From Bacteroidales bacterium (GTDB taxonomy: Bacteria; Bacteroidota; Bacteroidia; Bacteroidales; UBA932): 42,973 nt of DNA. Below, piece by piece: positions 7,459 to 14,864 of this stretch. Both the position numbers and the translations under genes were made by a program. The notes below the pieces were generated by a model, which was not told where the DNA came from, ran no database searches, and was given only the letters and a program-made list of their open reading frames with translations. Position 1 is the stretch's first letter, and each line of letters opens with the position of its first letter. The stretch lies in contig JAGCDF010000055.1 of the NCBI GenBank assembly GCA_017651225.1, positions 1 to 42,973 of the forward strand. Direction: 5' to 3'.

Positions 7459-8946
7459 ATGAAATCCCCGTCCAGAACCTATATCGCCATCGACCTGAAG
7501 TCGTTCTACGCCTCCGCGGAGTGCGTGGCGATGGGGCTGGACCCGCTGGACACGCATCTCGTCGTAGCGGACCCGACCCGGACGGAGAAGACCATCTGCC
7601 TGGCGGTGTCGCCCTCGCTGAAGAGTTACGGCATCTCCGGGCGCGCGCGGCTCTTTGAGGTGGTGCAGGCGGTGCGGCGCGTCAACGCCGAGCGCCGCGC
7701 GCAGGCCCCGGGGCGCCGTTTCAAGGGCAAGAGCCACGTCCATTCCGCGCTGCTGCGCGACCCTTCCCTGGAGCTGGAATACATCGTGGCGCCGCCCCGC
7801 ATGGCGCGCTACATGGAGGTCAGCAGCCAGATCTACGGCATCTACCTGCGCTACGTCTCGCCGGAAGACATCCAGGTCTACTCGATCGACGAAGTCTTCA
7901 TCGACGCCACGGACTACCTCAAGGCATACAAGCTCTCGGCGCACGACTTCGCGCGCAAGCTCATCCGCGAGGTGCTCGCGGAGACGGGCATCACCGCCAC
8001 GGCCGGCATCGGCCCGAACCTCTATCTCTGCAAGATTGCGATGGACATCGAGGCGAAGCACAGCCCGGCCGACGCGGACGGCGTGCGCATCGCCGAGCTG
8101 GACGAGCTGAGCTACCGCCGCAAATACTGGACGCACCGCCCCCTGACGGACTTCTGGCGCATCGGGCGCGGCATCGCCGCCAAGCTCGAGGCCAACGGCC
8201 TCTACACCCTTGGCGACGTGGCGCGCTGCTCGGTGGCCAAGCCTTACGAGCGCCAGAACATGGAGACGCTGTACAAGCTCTTCGGCGTCAACGCCGAACT
8301 CCTGATCGACCACGCCTGGGGCTGGGAGCCCTGCACGATGGCCGATATCCGCGCCTACCGGCCTACGACGAGCAGCCTCTCCAGCGGGCAGGTCCTGTCC
8401 CAGCCGTACAACTTCAAAAAAGCGCGCGTGGTCATCCATGAGATGACCGAGCAGCTGGTGCTGAGCCTCGTGGACAAGCAGCTGCTCACGGACCAGATGG
8501 TGCTGCACATCGGCTACGACATCAGCAGCCTGACCGACCCGGTCGTGAAGGCGAAATACAACGGCCCCGTCACGCAGGACTGGTACGGGCGTCCCGTCCC
8601 GAAGCCCGCCCACGGCAGTGTCAACCTGCCCCGCCAGACGTCCTCCACCCGCCAGATCTGCGACGCGGTGCTGGACCTCTTCGATCGCATCGTGAACCCG
8701 GACCTGCTGGTCCGGCGGATGTACGTGGTGGCGGCGCGCCTGGTGGAGGAATCCAGCGTGCAGGCCGTCCAGTTGGATCTTTTCGATGAGCCGGCTGAGG
8801 CGGACGGGCGCGAGCGCAGCCGCCAGGAGGCCATCCTCGCCATCCGGCGCAAGTTCGGCACCAACGCCATCCTGACGGGTACCAATTTCGACGAAGGCGC
8901 CACCGGCCGTGAGCGCCACAAACAGATCGGAGGACACAAGGCATGA
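7459..8946 (+). CDS. Y-family DNA polymerase (UmuC/DinB type)
   Basis: The 495-residue translesion polymerase has the first catalytic Asp in 'YIAIDLKSFYASAEC' (residues 8-22, Y-family motif I) and the metal-binding pair D144-E145 in 'YSIDEVFID'. 'TATAGIGPNLYLCKIAMD' and the helix-hairpin-helix region 'FWRIGRGIAAKLEANGLYT' follow, then the little-finger domain. The large palm insertion and long C-terminus resemble the UmuC-like branch found in Firmicutes mobile elements more than E. coli DinB. The stop overlaps the next start by 4 bases (ATGA). The protein would copy past DNA lesions, with low fidelity, in the cytosol. No LexA-type box was identified. Confidence 0.92.
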   Translation: MKSPSRTYIAIDLKSFYASAECVAMGLDPLDTHLVVADPTRTEKTICLAVSPSLKSYGISGRARLFEVVQAVRRVNAERRAQAPGRRFKGKSHVHSALLRDPSLELEYIVAPPRMARYMEVSSQIYGIYLRYVSPEDIQVYSIDEVFIDATDYLKAYKLSAHDFARKLIREVLAETGITATAGIGPNLYLCKIAMDIEAKHSPADADGVRIAELDELSYRRKYWTHRPLTDFWRIGRGIAAKLEANGLYTLGDVARCSVAKPYERQNMETLYKLFGVNAELLIDHAWGWEPCTMADIRAYRPTTSSLSSGQVLSQPYNFKKARVVIHEMTEQLVLSLVDKQLLTDQMVLHIGYDISSLTDPVVKAKYNGPVTQDWYGRPVPKPAHGSVNLPRQTSSTRQICDAVLDLFDRIVNPDLLVRRMYVVAARLVEESSVQAVQLDLFDEPAEADGRERSRQEAILAIRRKFGTNAILTGTNFDEGATGRERHKQIGGHKA

Positions 8947-9185
8947 GCAACGATTTCGAGCACCGCTACGACGACATCATCACCCTGCCGCACCCCGACC
9001 CGGATCCGGTGCGCCACCCGCGCATGTCCCGCGCCGAGCGCGCGGCGCAGTTCGCCCCCTTCGCCGCCCTCACGGGCTTCGACGGCGTGATCGAAAAAAC
9101 GGCTGACCGGCATATCGCCGACCAGCCGGATATGTACGGGGACGAAGAGGATTATGCTGCGGCCGATGGGGAAGGTCTGATTTGA
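8943..9185 (+). CDS. Small YolD-like partner of the Y-family polymerase
   Basis: The 80-residue acidic protein contains 'HPRMSRAERAAQFAPFAALTGFDGVI' in its middle; the core RAAQFAPFAALTGF is a motif I recall from small proteins encoded beside UmuC-like polymerases in Clostridia, where they resemble YolD. Translational coupling through the ATGA overlap supports a joint role in translesion synthesis, perhaps as a UmuD-like accessory. The rest is low-complexity acidic sequence. Biochemical function is not established. Confidence 0.7.
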   Translation: MSNDFEHRYDDIITLPHPDPDPVRHPRMSRAERAAQFAPFAALTGFDGVIEKTADRHIADQPDMYGDEEDYAAADGEGLI

Positions 9186-9212
9186 GGGGCGGGATCTTCC
9201 CCACAGTTGGAG

Positions 9213-9238
9213 GGGTTCCGGGTCAAGCCCGAAATGAC
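9213..9238 (+). repeat. REP-like palindromic element, copy 1
   Basis: The segment reads GGGTTCCGGG-TCAA-GCCCGAAATGAC. It forms a short stem (CGGG/CCCG plus flanks) and ends in ATGAC. A second, more perfect copy lies in the opposite orientation at 41410-41434. It sits between the YolD-like gene and the M15 peptidase promoter. Read in frame it encodes VPGQARND, matching IPGLAGND from copy 2. Confidence 0.55.
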
Positions 9239-9276
9239 TATAGAACGGGAATTGCGTTTTCTTCGGGAAGTATTCT

Positions 9277-9284
9277 TATCTTTG
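9277..9284 (+). promoter_or_regulatory. -7 promoter box of the M15 peptidase gene
   Basis: TATCTTTG, exact match to consensus, 8 bases before the ATG at 9293. It fixes the start there and not at an upstream in-frame ATG (9182) that lies before the promoter and inside the repeat-bearing leader. Confidence 0.7.
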
Positions 9285-9292
9285 TAGAGAAC

Positions 9293-9916
9293 ATGTCCCA
9301 CATACTGGCCATATTAACCAACCTTCTGCTGATGATGCCATTTCAGCCTGTTTTCACCGCGGAGCCGATCCCGCCGCAGGTGGAGGCCCGCATGCGCGGG
9401 AACTCCTACCCGGAAGGCGGGGCGCCGGAGATCCGCCTGTCCGATCTGCGCTACCTGCGCCTGTCCTATTACGATTTCAGCGGTGAGCCGCAGGTCGGCG
9501 AGATGGTCTGCAACGCGGCCATTGCGCAGGACCTGCTGGAGATCTTCGAAGCGCTCTTTGAGGCGAAATATCCCATCCGCAGCATCCGCCTGGTGGACGA
9601 TTTCGACGCGTCGGACGATCTCTCGATGCTGGCGGACAACAGCTCCTGCTTCAACTACCGGGTGGTGGCCGGGACGAAGCACCTGTCGCGCCACGCGCTC
9701 GGGATGGCGGTGGACATCAACCCCTTCGAGAATCCCTACATCCGCCCGAACGGCCAGATCCTTCCGCCGGAGGCGGCGGAGTACGTCGACCGCTCAAAAG
9801 ATTTCCCGCACAAAATCGACCGTGAGGATCTTTGCTACAAGCTTTTCCGGGAGCATGGTTTCACCTGGGGCGGGGCGTGGATCCATTCCAAAGATTATCA
9901 GCACTTTCAAAAGTAG
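9293..9916 (+). CDS. M15-family D-alanyl-D-alanine carboxypeptidase-like peptidase
   Basis: The 207-residue protein has a short hydrophobic N-terminus (about residues 4-20, signal peptide or anchor) and then a peptidase M15 domain. The zinc-binding motif is seen in 'SRHALGMAVDINPF' (S-x-H-x-x-G-x-A-x-D), and the C-terminal catalytic His in 'GGAWIHSKDYQHF'. Members cleave D-Ala-D-Ala or L-Ala-D-Glu bonds in peptidoglycan outside the cytoplasm. It is transcribed alone from its own promoter. Exact bond specificity is unknown. Confidence 0.87.
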   Translation: MSHILAILTNLLLMMPFQPVFTAEPIPPQVEARMRGNSYPEGGAPEIRLSDLRYLRLSYYDFSGEPQVGEMVCNAAIAQDLLEIFEALFEAKYPIRSIRLVDDFDASDDLSMLADNSSCFNYRVVAGTKHLSRHALGMAVDINPFENPYIRPNGQILPPEAAEYVDRSKDFPHKIDREDLCYKLFREHGFTWGGAWIHSKDYQHFQK

Positions 9917-9927
9917 ATTATTTGTCT

Positions 9928-9935
9928 TATCTTTG
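9928..9935 (+). promoter_or_regulatory. -7 promoter box of the GH9 gene
   Basis: TATCTTTG, exact match, 30 bases before the ATG at 9966. Confidence 0.7.
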
Positions 9936-9965
9936 AAACAATCAACCAATCTCTAATAACCGTTT

Positions 9966-12494
9966 ATGAGAAAATCTCTCCTTTTATTCCTGCCTTTATT
10001 GGCGTTTGCGGCCTGCTCCGGCCCGGCCGATACCAATCTTAAGCTCAATGACCTTGAGTACTTCGAGCGTCAGGGCGTGAACGTGCTGGTCTACAGCAAC
10101 ATGTTCTCCGGCGGCTTCAACGACGAGAAGAACTCGGGTATCGAGATCATCCACCACGGCGTGCGTACCGTCCAGGGCGGCGCCGTGCGTCTGTCCAACA
10201 CGCCCGAGCAGTGGGACCTCGTCCCCGAGACGACGGTCCGCAACGTGAACCGCGAGGACAATTCCATCGAGGTCGGCCTGCGCTATCCGCACTACGACTT
10301 CGACTCCCGCCTCGTCGTGACGGCGGTCGGCAAGGCTGTCCGCATCGACGTCTATCTGGACAAGCCGGTCCCCGCTGAACTGGAGGGTGACGCCGGTTTC
10401 AACATCGAATTCCTGCCTTCCCAGTACTGGAACAAGGCTTACGTGATGGATGGCAAGGCGAACCGCTTCCCGCGCTACACCGCCAGCCTGACGACCACGC
10501 GCCCCAATGAGGAGAAGGTCTATCAGTACAAGGGTTACAAGACCTACGACGACCGCGGCACCGGCCGCTTCGTGGATCCGCTCCCGCTGTCCACCGGCCA
10601 TGAACTGATCGTGGCGACGGACGATCCGGGCCGCTTGATCAAGATCACCAGCGAGGACGCCGAGATGAGCCTCTACGACGGCCGCCTGCTGGCGCAGAAC
10701 GGCTGGTACGTGCTGCGCAGCGTGTTGCCCGCCGGCCAGACCGGCAAGGTACTGAGCTGGACCGTGGAGCCGAACGCCATCCCCGGCTGGATCCGCGAGC
10801 CGAACGTGGGATTCTCGCAGGTGGGCTATCTGCCCGCCCAGCAGAAGGTGGCCGTGGTCGAGCTGGACAAGCTCGACAAGCCCCGCGCCACGGCCGAGGT
10901 CTGGCGCGTGAAGGACGACGGCACCACCGCGCGCGCTTTCTCCGGCCCTGTGAAGACCTGGGGCAGGTACTACAAGTACAACTACGTGAAGTTTGACTTC
11001 AGCGACGTGAAGGAGCCGGGCGTGTACTTCATCAAGTACGGCGACATCAAGACCAACGACTTCATCATCGGCGACGACGTCCTGGACCGCATCACCGACG
11101 CCACGAGCGACGTCTGGATCCCGATTCACATGAACCACATGATGGTCAACGAGGCCTACCGCATCTGGCACGGCGAGCCCTTCAAGGAGGGTTACCTCCA
11201 GGCTCCGGCCAACACGGACCACTTCGACTTGCACAGCCAGGGCCCCATCGACACCAAGTACAAGGCCCTCCAGCTGATCCCCGGCCTGAACGTGGGCGGC
11301 TTCTTCGACGCCGGCGACTTCGACATCGAGACGGGCTCCAACATCAGCGTGGTGCAGAACCTGGTCTCCGACTGGGAGCGCTTCAAGCCGATGCGCGACG
11401 AAACCTTCGTCAGCGAGGAGCAGCGCTATGTGGACCTGCACCGTCCGGACGGCGTGCCTGACGTGCTGCAGTACATCGAGCACGGCGTGCTGAACCTCGT
11501 GGCCCAGGCCGAGAACATCGGCCACATGTCCCAGACGCTCTCCAACTCCGTCCTCGACAACTATCATCACCTGGGCGACGCGGCTGCCATCACCGACGGC
11601 CTGCACTACGACCCGCGCCTGAAGCCGTACCAGAAGTCCGCCGACGGCAAGTCGAGCGGCACGCCGGACGACCTGTGGGCCTTCACGACCCGCAACCCGG
11701 GCCTGGACCTGCAGGCGGCCACGATGTTCGCGGCGGCGAGCCGCGCCCTGACCGGCTACAACGACAAGCTCGCGCAGCGCGCCCTCACGCAGTCCAAGCG
11801 CCTGATGAAGGAGGGGACCGAGCTGCTCGCGAAGAGCCCGATGGGTGCCCGCATGCGCGGCCGCGGCTTCGGCAACATGTCCACGAACCTGCAGCTTTAT
11901 GTCTGCACGGGTGAGCAGCACTACCTCGATGATTTCCAGCAGCAGGTCTGGCCGGCGCTCGACCGCAACGTGGAGATGTCCCTCTCGGCTGCCCTGGACG
12001 CCATTCCGTACCTGGATGCCGCTTACAAAGAGAAGCTGCGCCCGTACGTGGAGCAGTATAAGCACTACCTGGACAGCCTCGACACGGTCAACCCGTACGG
12101 CGTGCCGATCGGCGAAGGCAACTGGGCCGGCAGCGGCAGCGTCGTGAGCTTCGGCACCACGGCCAGCTTCGCCAGCCAGTATTATCCCGACATCGTCGGG
12201 CCGGAATACGCCCTGAAGGCCGCAGGCTACATGTTCGGCTGCCATCCGTACCACAACTACTCGTTGGTGGCCGCCGTCGGCGCCACGCGCCCGAAGCAGG
12301 TCTTCTACGGCAACAACCGCGCGGACTTCTCCTTCATTCCGGGCAACGTGGCCCCCGGCGTGCTCTTCCGCCATCCGGACCACTTCGAGAACTTCGACGA
12401 CTGGCCCTTCCTCTGGGGACAGAACGAAGGCACGATCGCCGGCAACACAGCTTACCTGATCTTCGGCGCCGCGCTGCAGAATCTGGTTAAATAG
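9966..12494 (+). CDS. Glycoside hydrolase family 9 lipoprotein
   Basis: The 842-residue protein has a lipoprotein signal (lipobox FAAC, Cys17), an extra N-terminal beta-rich region (~20-270), a CelD_N-type Ig-like domain (~275-360, 'VGFSQVGYLPAQQKVAVVEL', 'GVYFIKYGDIKTNDFIIGDD'), and the (alpha/alpha)6 GH9 catalytic domain. The catalytic-base motif is 'GGFFDAGDFD' at 444-453 and the acid Glu is in 'WGQNEGT' at about 821. GH9 enzymes hydrolyse beta-1,4-glucans such as cellulose, mixed-linkage glucan or xyloglucan. The lipid anchor suggests the cell surface or periplasm. No SusC/D pair or other CAZyme is adjacent, so it is not in a classical polysaccharide locus. A terminator follows 14 bases after the stop. 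Confidence 0.92.
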   Translation: MRKSLLLFLPLLAFAACSGPADTNLKLNDLEYFERQGVNVLVYSNMFSGGFNDEKNSGIEIIHHGVRTVQGGAVRLSNTPEQWDLVPETTVRNVNREDNSIEVGLRYPHYDFDSRLVVTAVGKAVRIDVYLDKPVPAELEGDAGFNIEFLPSQYWNKAYVMDGKANRFPRYTASLTTTRPNEEKVYQYKGYKTYDDRGTGRFVDPLPLSTGHELIVATDDPGRLIKITSEDAEMSLYDGRLLAQNGWYVLRSVLPAGQTGKVLSWTVEPNAIPGWIREPNVGFSQVGYLPAQQKVAVVELDKLDKPRATAEVWRVKDDGTTARAFSGPVKTWGRYYKYNYVKFDFSDVKEPGVYFIKYGDIKTNDFIIGDDVLDRITDATSDVWIPIHMNHMMVNEAYRIWHGEPFKEGYLQAPANTDHFDLHSQGPIDTKYKALQLIPGLNVGGFFDAGDFDIETGSNISVVQNLVSDWERFKPMRDETFVSEEQRYVDLHRPDGVPDVLQYIEHGVLNLVAQAENIGHMSQTLSNSVLDNYHHLGDAAAITDGLHYDPRLKPYQKSADGKSSGTPDDLWAFTTRNPGLDLQAATMFAAASRALTGYNDKLAQRALTQSKRLMKEGTELLAKSPMGARMRGRGFGNMSTNLQLYVCTGEQHYLDDFQQQVWPALDRNVEMSLSAALDAIPYLDAAYKEKLRPYVEQYKHYLDSLDTVNPYGVPIGEGNWAGSGSVVSFGTTASFASQYYPDIVGPEYALKAAGYMFGCHPYHNYSLVAAVGATRPKQVFYGNNRADFSFIPGNVAPGVLFRHPDHFENFDDWPFLWGQNEGTIAGNTAYLIFGAALQNLVK

Positions 12495-12508
12495 CAATCG
12501 ATGGAAAC

Positions 12509-12540
12509 AAAAAGCCGTGCCTTTCGGGGCACGGCTTTTT
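12509..12540. terminator. Bidirectional intrinsic terminator between GH9 and DUF1846 genes
   Basis: An A-tract (12509-12513), the perfect 8-bp stem GCCGTGCC/GGCACGGC (12514-12521 and 12528-12535), loop TTTCGG and a T-tract (12536-12540) form a symmetrical terminator able to stop both convergent genes. Confidence 0.93.
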
Positions 12541-12542
12541 GT

Positions 12543-14048
12543 TTAGAGTTCTTCTTCGACGCAGGTCTTGGGGTCCTTGATTTTTCGGACCGGATCGCAG
12601 GTCAGGTCGATGCCCAGTTTCTTGAAGGTCTTGCGGTCCACTTCGCTCAGCATGACGGTGGAGTGGACCTGTGCGCCTTTGAGCTTGGGCAGCTGGTCGA
12701 GTGCGAGTTTACAGTTCTCGTCCAGCAGGCTCATCATGGAGATGGTGACCAGTACCTCGTCCGTATGCAGGCGCGGGTTGTGCCCGTGCAGGTAGGTGAC
12801 CTTGGTCTTCTGGATCGGGGCGATCATGGTCTTCGGAATGAGCTTGACGTTGTGCTCGATGCCGCCGAGGTACTTCAGCGCGTTGAGCAGGAGCGCGGCG
12901 CTGGGGCCGAGCAGGGGAGAGGTCTCCGCCGTGAGGATGGTGCCGTCCTCGAGCTCGATGGCCGCTGTGGCGCCGCCGGCCTTCTCGAGGCGCTCGTGCG
13001 CGGCCACGGTGGTCTTGCGGTCGGCCGTCGTGATGCCGGCCTTCTTCATCAGCAGGACCAGCTTGTTGACCTCGGCCTCCGTCGTCTTGCCGTCGGCGAA
13101 CTTGCAGAGCGCCGTGTAGTAGCGGCGGATGATCTCCTGCAGGGAGGCTTCGCGGCACATCGCGTCATCGCTGATGCAGGAGCCGATCATGTTCACGCCC
13201 ATGTCGGTCGGCGACTTGTACGGCGACTGGCCGTAGATGTCCTCGAAGAGGGCGTTCATCACCGGGAAGATCTCGATGTCGCGGTTGTAGTTGACGGCCG
13301 TCTCGCCGTAGGCGTCCAGGTGGAAGGGGTCGATCATGTTGACATCCTCCAGGTCGGCCGTGGCGGCCTCGTAGGCGATGTTGACGGGATGGTTCAGGGG
13401 CAGGCTCCAGACCGGGAAGGTCTCGAATTTGGCGTAACCGGCCTTGGTGCCGCGCTTGTTCTCCTGGTAGAGCTGGCTCAGGCAGACAGCCATCTTGCCG
13501 CTGCCCGGACCGGGGGCGGTCACGACCACGAGAGGCTTGCTGGTCTCGATGTAGTCGTTCTTGCCGAAACCCTCGTCGGAGTCGATCAGGGCCACGTTGT
13601 TGGGGTAGCCTTCAATCGTATAATGATAGTAGACCTTGATGCCCATGCGCTCGAGGCGCTTGCGGTAGGCGTCGGCGCTGCCCTGGCCGTTGTAGTGGGT
13701 GACGACGACGCTGTTCACGCTGAAGCCACGGTCCATGAACTCGTCGCGCAGGCGCAGCACGTCCATGTCGTAGGTGATGCCCAGGTCGTTGCGGATCTTG
13801 TTCTTCTCGATATCCACGGCGCTGATCACGATCACGATCTCCAGATCGTCCTTCAGCTGATAGAGCATTTTGAATTTGCTGTCCGGCTCAAAGCCCGGAA
13901 GCACGCGGCTGGCGTGGTAATCGTCGAACAGCTTGCCGCCGAACTCCATGTACAGTTTATTGCCGAATTTGGCAATGCGCTCCTTGATGTGCTCTGATTG
14001 GATTTTGAGATATTTCTCGTTGTCGTACCCGTATTTCATAAAAGACAT
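12543..14048 (-). CDS. DUF1846 (UPF0371) family protein
   Basis: The 501-residue cytosolic protein matches DUF1846 over its length: 'NKLYMEFGGKLFDDYHASRV', 'FKMLYQLKDDLEIVIVISA', 'SVVVTHYNGQGSADAYRKRL', 'VVVTAPGPGSGKMAVCLSQL' (a P-loop-like glycine-rich segment) and 'NMIGSCISDDAMCREASLQE'. The family is widespread in anaerobes and has structures, but I know of no proven reaction. The ATG at 14039 (MKYGYDNEKY) is an alternative start, closer to the usual family N-terminus. Transcribed alone. Confidence 0.93.
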   Translation of the reverse strand: MSFMKYGYDNEKYLKIQSEHIKERIAKFGNKLYMEFGGKLFDDYHASRVLPGFEPDSKFKMLYQLKDDLEIVIVISAVDIEKNKIRNDLGITYDMDVLRLRDEFMDRGFSVNSVVVTHYNGQGSADAYRKRLERMGIKVYYHYTIEGYPNNVALIDSDEGFGKNDYIETSKPLVVVTAPGPGSGKMAVCLSQLYQENKRGTKAGYAKFETFPVWSLPLNHPVNIAYEAATADLEDVNMIDPFHLDAYGETAVNYNRDIEIFPVMNALFEDIYGQSPYKSPTDMGVNMIGSCISDDAMCREASLQEIIRRYYTALCKFADGKTTEAEVNKLVLLMKKAGITTADRKTTVAAHERLEKAGGATAAIELEDGTILTAETSPLLGPSAALLLNALKYLGGIEHNVKLIPKTMIAPIQKTKVTYLHGHNPRLHTDEVLVTISMMSLLDENCKLALDQLPKLKGAQVHSTVMLSEVDRKTFKKLGIDLTCDPVRKIKDPKTCVEEEL

Positions 14049-14066
14049 TTATTACACTACGGGTTA

Positions 14067-14074
14067 CAAAATTA
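14067..14074 (-). promoter_or_regulatory. -7 promoter box of the DUF1846 gene
   Basis: TAATTTTG on the minus strand; TTG at 14096-14094 is a -33 candidate with a 19-base spacer. It is 18 bases before ATG 14048 and 27 before ATG 14039. Confidence 0.65.
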
Positions 14075-14122
14075 CGCAAAATCTGCGGAATATCAACAAA
14101 AATTCTTAACTTGCACAACCAT

Positions 14123-14136
14123 TGTAATTAATTACA
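14123..14136. promoter_or_regulatory. 14-bp perfect palindrome upstream of hypB
   Basis: TGTAATTAATTACA is a perfect palindrome 34-47 bases upstream of the hypB ATG in the divergent DUF1846/hypB gap. No good TAnnTTTG box is seen for hypB, so this may be an operator, or part of an activator-dependent promoter. Function is inferred only from position and symmetry. Confidence 0.4.
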
Positions 14137-14169
14137 CATAACCAAGCGTTTTTGTCGCGTTCCTACCCC

Positions 14170-14844
14170 ATGGACGAAGTCAAAATTATTGAGATCAAGA
14201 AGAGCGTCTATGCAGATAACGACGCTGCGGCTGACGTGCTCCGGCAGGAGCTGAAGGCCCGGGGCGTCTATCTGCTGAACCTGATGTCCTCGCCCGGCAG
14301 CGGCAAGACCACCACGCTGATCCGGACCATCAACCTCATCAAGGACAAGATCCGCGTGGCCGTGATGGAGGCCGACATCGACTCGGATGTCGATGCCGTC
14401 AAGATCAAGCAGGCCACCGGGATTGAATCCATCCAGCTCCACACGGGCGGCATGTGCCACCTGGACGCCGGCATGACGCGCCAGGGGCTCGAGAACCTTG
14501 CGCCCGGCGGCGCGGACCTGGTTATCCTGGAGAACGTGGGCAACCTGGTCTGCCCGGCCGAGTTCGACACGGGCGCCGTCTGCAACGCCATGATCCTCTC
14601 CGTGCCGGAAGGCGACGACAAACCGCTCAAGTATCCGCTGATGTTCTCCGTCTGCGACCTCGTCCTCGTCAACAAAACGGACGTCCTGCCGTATTTCGAC
14701 TTCGACCTGGACCGTTGCCGGGAGCATGTCCGCATGCGCAACCCCAAGGCGCGCGTCATTCCCATCTGCGCCAAGACGGGGGAGGGCGTGGACGCCTTTG
14801 CGGCGTGGCTGCTGGAGCAGGTGGCTGCCTGGAAAACTAACTAA
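14170..14844 (+). CDS. hypB: Nickel-incorporation GTPase HypB
   Basis: The 224-residue SIMIBI-class GTPase carries the P-loop 'SSPGSGKTTTL' (GSGK at 43-46), the nickel-site motif 'TGGMCHLDAGM', switch-like 'ILENVGNLVCPAEFD' and the guanine-specificity NKTD in 'LVLVNKTDVLPYFDFD'. HypB helps HypA deliver nickel to client enzymes. The N-terminus lacks both the CxxCGC motif of E. coli HypB and a His-rich storage stretch, so only the G-domain site remains. A TTG at 14152 extends the frame, but the ATG at 14170 matches the family. It is the first gene of a five-gene operon without other hyp or hydrogenase genes. Confidence 0.93.
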   Translation: MDEVKIIEIKKSVYADNDAAADVLRQELKARGVYLLNLMSSPGSGKTTTLIRTINLIKDKIRVAVMEADIDSDVDAVKIKQATGIESIQLHTGGMCHLDAGMTRQGLENLAPGGADLVILENVGNLVCPAEFDTGAVCNAMILSVPEGDDKPLKYPLMFSVCDLVLVNKTDVLPYFDFDLDRCREHVRMRNPKARVIPICAKTGEGVDAFAAWLLEQVAAWKTN

Positions 14845-14864
14845 CTGACTGAAAACCGAGATTT

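Noticed and set aside
9996..12497. An 833-codon open frame opposite the GH9 gene
   Set aside because: Shadow of the GH9 frame; no domain, start signal or promoter.
12501..13997. A 498-codon open frame opposite the DUF1846 gene
   Set aside because: It begins inside the bidirectional terminator and its translation is biased shadow sequence.
14152..14169. TTG at 14152 as the hypB start
   Set aside because: It adds six residues without family support; ATG 14170 gives the usual N-terminus.
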